From Clostridiales bacterium (GTDB taxonomy: Bacteria > Bacillota > Clostridia > Monoglobales > Monoglobaceae): a stretch of DNA of 64,000 nucleotides. This document shows, piece after piece, positions 61,207-64,000 of the stretch. The translations under genes were made by a program, and so were the position numbers. The notes under the pieces were generated by a model, which was given only the letters and a program-made list of their open reading frames with translations, was not told where the DNA came from and made no database searches. The stretch is taken from positions 62,001 to 126,000 of the forward strand of contig JAHZIG010000004.1 in the NCBI GenBank assembly GCA_019419865.1, written 5' to 3'. The stretch's first letter is position 1; the number at the start of each line of letters is the position of its first letter.

Positions 61207-61662
61207 TTATTTCTCCAATATCTCTTTGGCTTTCTGAACGTCCTTGATATCGATCAGGCAGGAGATCTCAGTCTCGGCGGTCGTTATCAGCTTGACGCGG
61301 ATATTCTCCTTGGCAAAAAGCGAGAACAGCTCGGCCGCGACGCCCGATTCGTGTCTCATCCCCGCGCCGGATAACAGGATCTTGGTGTTGTTGCCGTTAA
61401 TGTCGGCCGTTATGCTCGGGTCGAGTTTTTTGAACTCGGAAGTCAGTCCTATCACGTCGCCGAGGTCGTCCTGGTAGATGGTAAACGACAGGTTTATATG
61501 ATTCTTATACGGCGCCGTCTGGCTGATCATGTCTATGCTTATGTTCTTATCCGCGATTATATTGAGTATCTTTGAAATATTTGCGGGGTCGTTGGGTATC
61601 TTGTTAAGCGTTACCAGAGTGACCTCCGGGAAAAAGTCTATGCTTGTAATTGTTTTTATCAC
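61207..61662 (-). CDS. ACT-domain protein, stand-alone aspartokinase regulatory part
   Basis: 151 aa with two ACT domains (TITSIDFFPEVTLVTLNKIPNDPANISKILNIIADKNI and ILLSGAGMRHESGVAAELFSLFAKENIRVKLITTAETEISCLI), like the regulatory C-terminus of LysC. In some Clostridia this domain is encoded separately and binds amino acids such as lysine or threonine. No kinase domain is present. It is the last gene of asd-dapA-dapB-ACT. The start is GTG with AAGGAGG upstream. Confidence 0.82.
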   Translation of the reverse strand: MIKTITSIDFFPEVTLVTLNKIPNDPANISKILNIIADKNISIDMISQTAPYKNHINLSFTIYQDDLGDVIGLTSEFKKLDPSITADINGNNTKILLSGAGMRHESGVAAELFSLFAKENIRVKLITTAETEISCLIDIKDVQKAKEILEK

Positions 61663-61693
61663 AGCTCGTCGCCTCCTTTTTATAGAAACAAGA

Positions 61694-62455
61694 TCATTCC
61701 GCGGCGTCTATAACGTCGCTCATATTGTACATCCCGTTTGGTTTGCCTACGATAAATTTCGCCGCTTTGACCGCGCCTACCGCGAAGATCTCTTTTGAGT
61801 TGGCCTGATGTTTTACCTCAAGAACTTCGTCCGTACCGGCGAAAATAACCGAATGTTCGCCGACGATAGTTCCGCCTCTTACGGCGTGTATGCCGATCTC
61901 GTTTTTATCCCTCTTGCGGCGCACGCTGTGCCGGTCGTAAGTGTATTCGGGATTATATGAGACCGACTCGGATATAGCGTCCGCTATAGCGAGAGCCGTG
62001 CCGCTCGGAGCGTCTATCTTTTGATTGTGATGCTTCTCGATTATCTCTATATCGAAGTTGCTCTCGAGTATCTTCGCCGCGCGGGAGACCAGGTCTATCA
62101 TAAGGTTCACGCCTATCGACATATTGGCCGAGAAAAATACGGGTATCTTCTCCGAAGCGCTCTTAAGCTTTTGAGTCTGCTCGGCGGATAAGCCGGTCGT
62201 GCAGATTATTACCGGAACGCCCTTCTCCTGGGCGTACTCCATAAGCCCGTCGAACACCGCCGGGTTTGAGAAATCGATCACCGCGTCGATCTCCTCCTTG
62301 ATCTCGCTGAAATCCGCGTATACGGGATAGCCCCCCGCCTGAGTGGTGTTTATATCGTATCCGGCGGCGATCCGCACGTCGGGAGACTCCGCCGCAGCCT
62401 TTGTTACGGCGCGGCCCATCTTTCCGTTAGCGCCGCATAAAAGTATATTTATCAT
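61694..62455 (-). CDS. dapB: 4-hydroxy-tetrahydrodipicolinate reductase
   Basis: 253-aa NAD(P)H-dependent reductase of the diaminopimelate pathway. The Rossmann opening INILLCGANGKMGRAVTKAA, DFSNPAVFDGLM, the ANMSIGVNLMIDL substrate block and EKHHNQKIDAPSGTAL are all canonical. The ATG has GGAGGTC upstream. It acts directly on the DapA product. The pathway feeds lysine, wall diaminopimelate and spore dipicolinate. Confidence 0.95.
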   Translation of the reverse strand: MINILLCGANGKMGRAVTKAAAESPDVRIAAGYDINTTQAGGYPVYADFSEIKEEIDAVIDFSNPAVFDGLMEYAQEKGVPVIICTTGLSAEQTQKLKSASEKIPVFFSANMSIGVNLMIDLVSRAAKILESNFDIEIIEKHHNQKIDAPSGTALAIADAISESVSYNPEYTYDRHSVRRKRDKNEIGIHAVRGGTIVGEHSVIFAGTDEVLEVKHQANSKEIFAVGAVKAAKFIVGKPNGMYNMSDVIDAAE

Positions 62456-62517
62456 TAGAATGACCTCCGTATCGTAGAATTATTAAGCCCTTTTTATCTT
62501 AAACAAAAGCTCCTGCG

Positions 62518-63405
62518 CTATTTTATAAGGCCGTGCTTTTGCATAGCCTTCTTAAGTATCTCGAGGTTCTTCTCTTCCATATCGCAGAGAGGCGCCCTTA
62601 AATTGCCTACGTTATAGCCCATTAATCTCAGCGCGGTCTTTACCGGAACCGGGTTGACCTCGACGAACAGCGCGTTTATAAGATCCAAAAGCTCAAGCTG
62701 CAGAGCCGCGGATTTTTCTACCTCGCCGCTAAGATACAGACTGCACATATCGTGCGTCTGCTTTGGCGCGACGTTTGCGAGCACGCTGATTACGCCCTTT
62801 CCGCCGAGCGACATTATAGGTACGATTATATCGTCGTTGCCCGAATAGATATATATATCCGGAACGTTCGCCGCCACCTCGGCAGTATACGAAATGTTTC
62901 CGCTCGCTTCTTTTATCGCGACTATGTTTTCGATCTTGCTCAGCTCTTTCAGAGCCGCAACCGAAATATTCATTCCCGTTCTCGAAGGAACGTTATACAA
63001 TATCACCGGTATATCGACAGAGTTCGCGATCGTCCCAAAGTGGGAGACCAAACCTTTCTGCGTGGTCTTGTTGTAGTACGGGGTGACGGTCAGTATCCCG
63101 TCCGCGCCCAGCTCGGCGGCTTTTTTGGACAGCTCCACCGCATGCGCGGTGTCGTTAGAGCCGGTCCCCGCGATGACCGGGATACGCTTCGCGGTCTTGT
63201 TCACCGCGTATTCTATCGCGCTGAGATGCTCCTGATCCGGCATCGTGGACGCTTCCCCGGTCGTGCCGCAGATAATTATAGCGTCGGTGTCGTTTGCGAT
63301 CTGCATCTCGATCAATTCTCCAAGCGCGTCGTAATTTGTTTTGTTTCCATCAAACGGCGTGACGATCGCCACGCCCGAACCTGTAAAAGGCAGAATTTTA
63401 GACAT
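62518..63405 (-). CDS. dapA: 4-hydroxy-tetrahydrodipicolinate synthase
   Basis: 295-aa class I aldolase that condenses pyruvate with aspartate semialdehyde. The Schiff-base lysine is in [11 protein letters not shown] (KEASG), with [19 protein letters not shown] and YNVPSRTG canonical. AAGGAGG precedes the ATG. It lies between asd and dapB in the operon. Confidence 0.95.
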   Translation of the reverse strand: MSKILPFTGSGVAIVTPFDGNKTNYDALGELIEMQIANDTDAIIICGTTGEASTMPDQEHLSAIEYAVNKTAKRIPVIAGTGSNDTAHAVELSKKAAELGADGILTVTPYYNKTTQKGLVSHFGTIANSVDIPVILYNVPSRTGMNISVAALKELSKIENIVAIKEASGNISYTAEVAANVPDIYIYSGNDDIIVPIMSLGGKGVISVLANVAPKQTHDMCSLYLSGEVEKSAALQLELLDLINALFVEVNPVPVKTALRLMGYNVGNLRAPLCDMEEKNLEILKKAMQKHGLIK

Positions 63406-63451
63406 ATCAGCGCCTCCTTATAATAGGAAAATAATATACTCTCAGTTTGTT

Positions 63452-64000
63452 TTAGTCAAAATATCCTTTAGCCGCGAGCAGCTCCGCCATCAGCACCGCG
63501 CCTCCGGCCGCGCCTCTGAGCGTGTTGTGCGAAAGGCATACGAATTTGTAGTCGTACTGCTTATCTTCTCTGAGACGGCCTATGGACACGGCCATACCGC
63601 CTTCAAGGTCTCTGTCGAGCTTGGTCTGAGGACGGTTATCCTCTTCGAAATAGTTCAAGAACTGCTTCGGAGCCGACGGAAGCTCAAGCTCCTGCGGAAC
63701 TCCGCTGAAGTTTTTCCAGTCTTCCTTGATCTGCTCTATCGACGGCTTATCTTTAAACTTCACGAACACCGCGGCCATATGTCCGTCCGACGCCGCGACT
63801 CTCAGGCACTGGGTCGTGATATTCGGACCGTCCGCGTCCACTATCTTATCGCCATCGATCTTTCCCCAGATCTTAAGCGGCTCTATCTCGCTCTTCTCCT
63901 CCTCGCCGCCGATGTAGGGGATAACGTTATCCACCATCTCCGGCCAGGTCTCGAAAGTCTTGCCCGCGCCCGATATAGCCTGGTACGTGCAGGCTAAGAC
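63452..64000 (-). CDS. asd: Aspartate-semialdehyde dehydrogenase (3' part only)
   Basis: The C-terminal 182 codons are visible. The frame enters from the right edge (VLACTYQAISGAGKTFETWPEM) and continues with DNVIPYIGGEEEKSEIEPLKIWGK, ATQCLRVAASDGHMAAVFVKF (GHMxA substrate loop) and LRGAAGGAVLMAELL. The sequence resembles the fungal/archaeal-type Asd. It supplies the DapA substrate as the first gene of the visible operon. The catalytic Cys lies just beyond or at the window edge. Confidence 0.88.
   Translation of the reverse strand, partial: VLACTYQAISGAGKTFETWPEMVDNVIPYIGGEEEKSEIEPLKIWGKIDGDKIVDADGPNITTQCLRVAASDGHMAAVFVKFKDKPSIEQIKEDWKNFSGVPQELELPSAPKQFLNYFEEDNRPQTKLDRDLEGGMAVSIGRLREDKQYDYKFVCLSHNTLRGAAGGAVLMAELLAAKGYFD

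Overview
The window looks like chromosome from an endospore-forming clostridium (Bacillota, Clostridia). It carries spoIIGA-sigE, spoIIID, a sigK gene split in two, a GerQ-like coat protein and a SpoVB-like flippase, together with Gram-positive surface proteins (S-layer homology and dockerin-type modules), RNase M5 and a ClpE-type chaperone. I would not name a genus.

The main discovery is at 21369-34314. The mother-cell sigma factor gene sigK is cut into a 5' part (34312-34640) and a 3' part (21014-21371) by a 12.9 kb element. The element carries a large serine recombinase of the SpoIVCA type at the end next to the 3' part, so it has the layout of a sigK intervening ('skin') element. Joining the halves at a shared AAA core restores an exact 228-codon frame and the canonical sigma sequence ATYAARCVE/NEILM, the motif also present uninterrupted in sigE (59203-59931). 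The cargo is plasmid-like and not phage-like. It comprises an Abi/UG-type reverse transcriptase (candidate anti-phage defence), a P4-type primase-helicase, two HTH regulators, a DUF6076-like zinc protein, an operon of two zinc-ribbon proteins plus a coiled-coil membrane protein and an S-layer protein, and several small proteins. Its base usage is AT-rich and poor in CG compared with the host.

Layout. 1-6573: histidine genes (hisZ edge, divergent hisB and hisD, HAD phosphatase), an orphan fumarase beta subunit, RNase M5 and a flippase. 7022-9022: MATE exporter and a cytidylate-kinase-like protein. 9102-12047: large S-layer beta-helix protein. 12395-14121: three small genes, including a GerQ-like one. 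14192-20715: ClpE, NSS transporter, Kef-type antiporter, AraC regulator. 21014-34640: sigK and its element. 35044-37433: TrpB2, a small HTH protein and SpoIIID. 37535-39972: MATE exporter and AraC regulator. 40054-43733: fructose operon fruR-fruK-fruA. 44092-48518: MoxR-DUF58-transglutaminase operon. 48826-51135: HTH-cupin-acyl-CoA synthetase fusion. 51458-54151: dockerin protein. 54569-56293: rpsB-tsf. 56613-58997: DUF5050-like, GtrA and GNAT proteins. 59203-60893: spoIIGA-sigE. 61207-64000: diaminopimelate/lysine genes asd-dapA-dapB-ACT.

The sporulation genes form a chain. The spoIIG promoter has the unusual long spacing and a Spo0A box, SigE is released by SpoIIGA, and SpoIIID and sigK share a SigE-like -10 sequence. 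SigK can only be made after the element is excised. No rRNA, tRNA or CRISPR array was seen.
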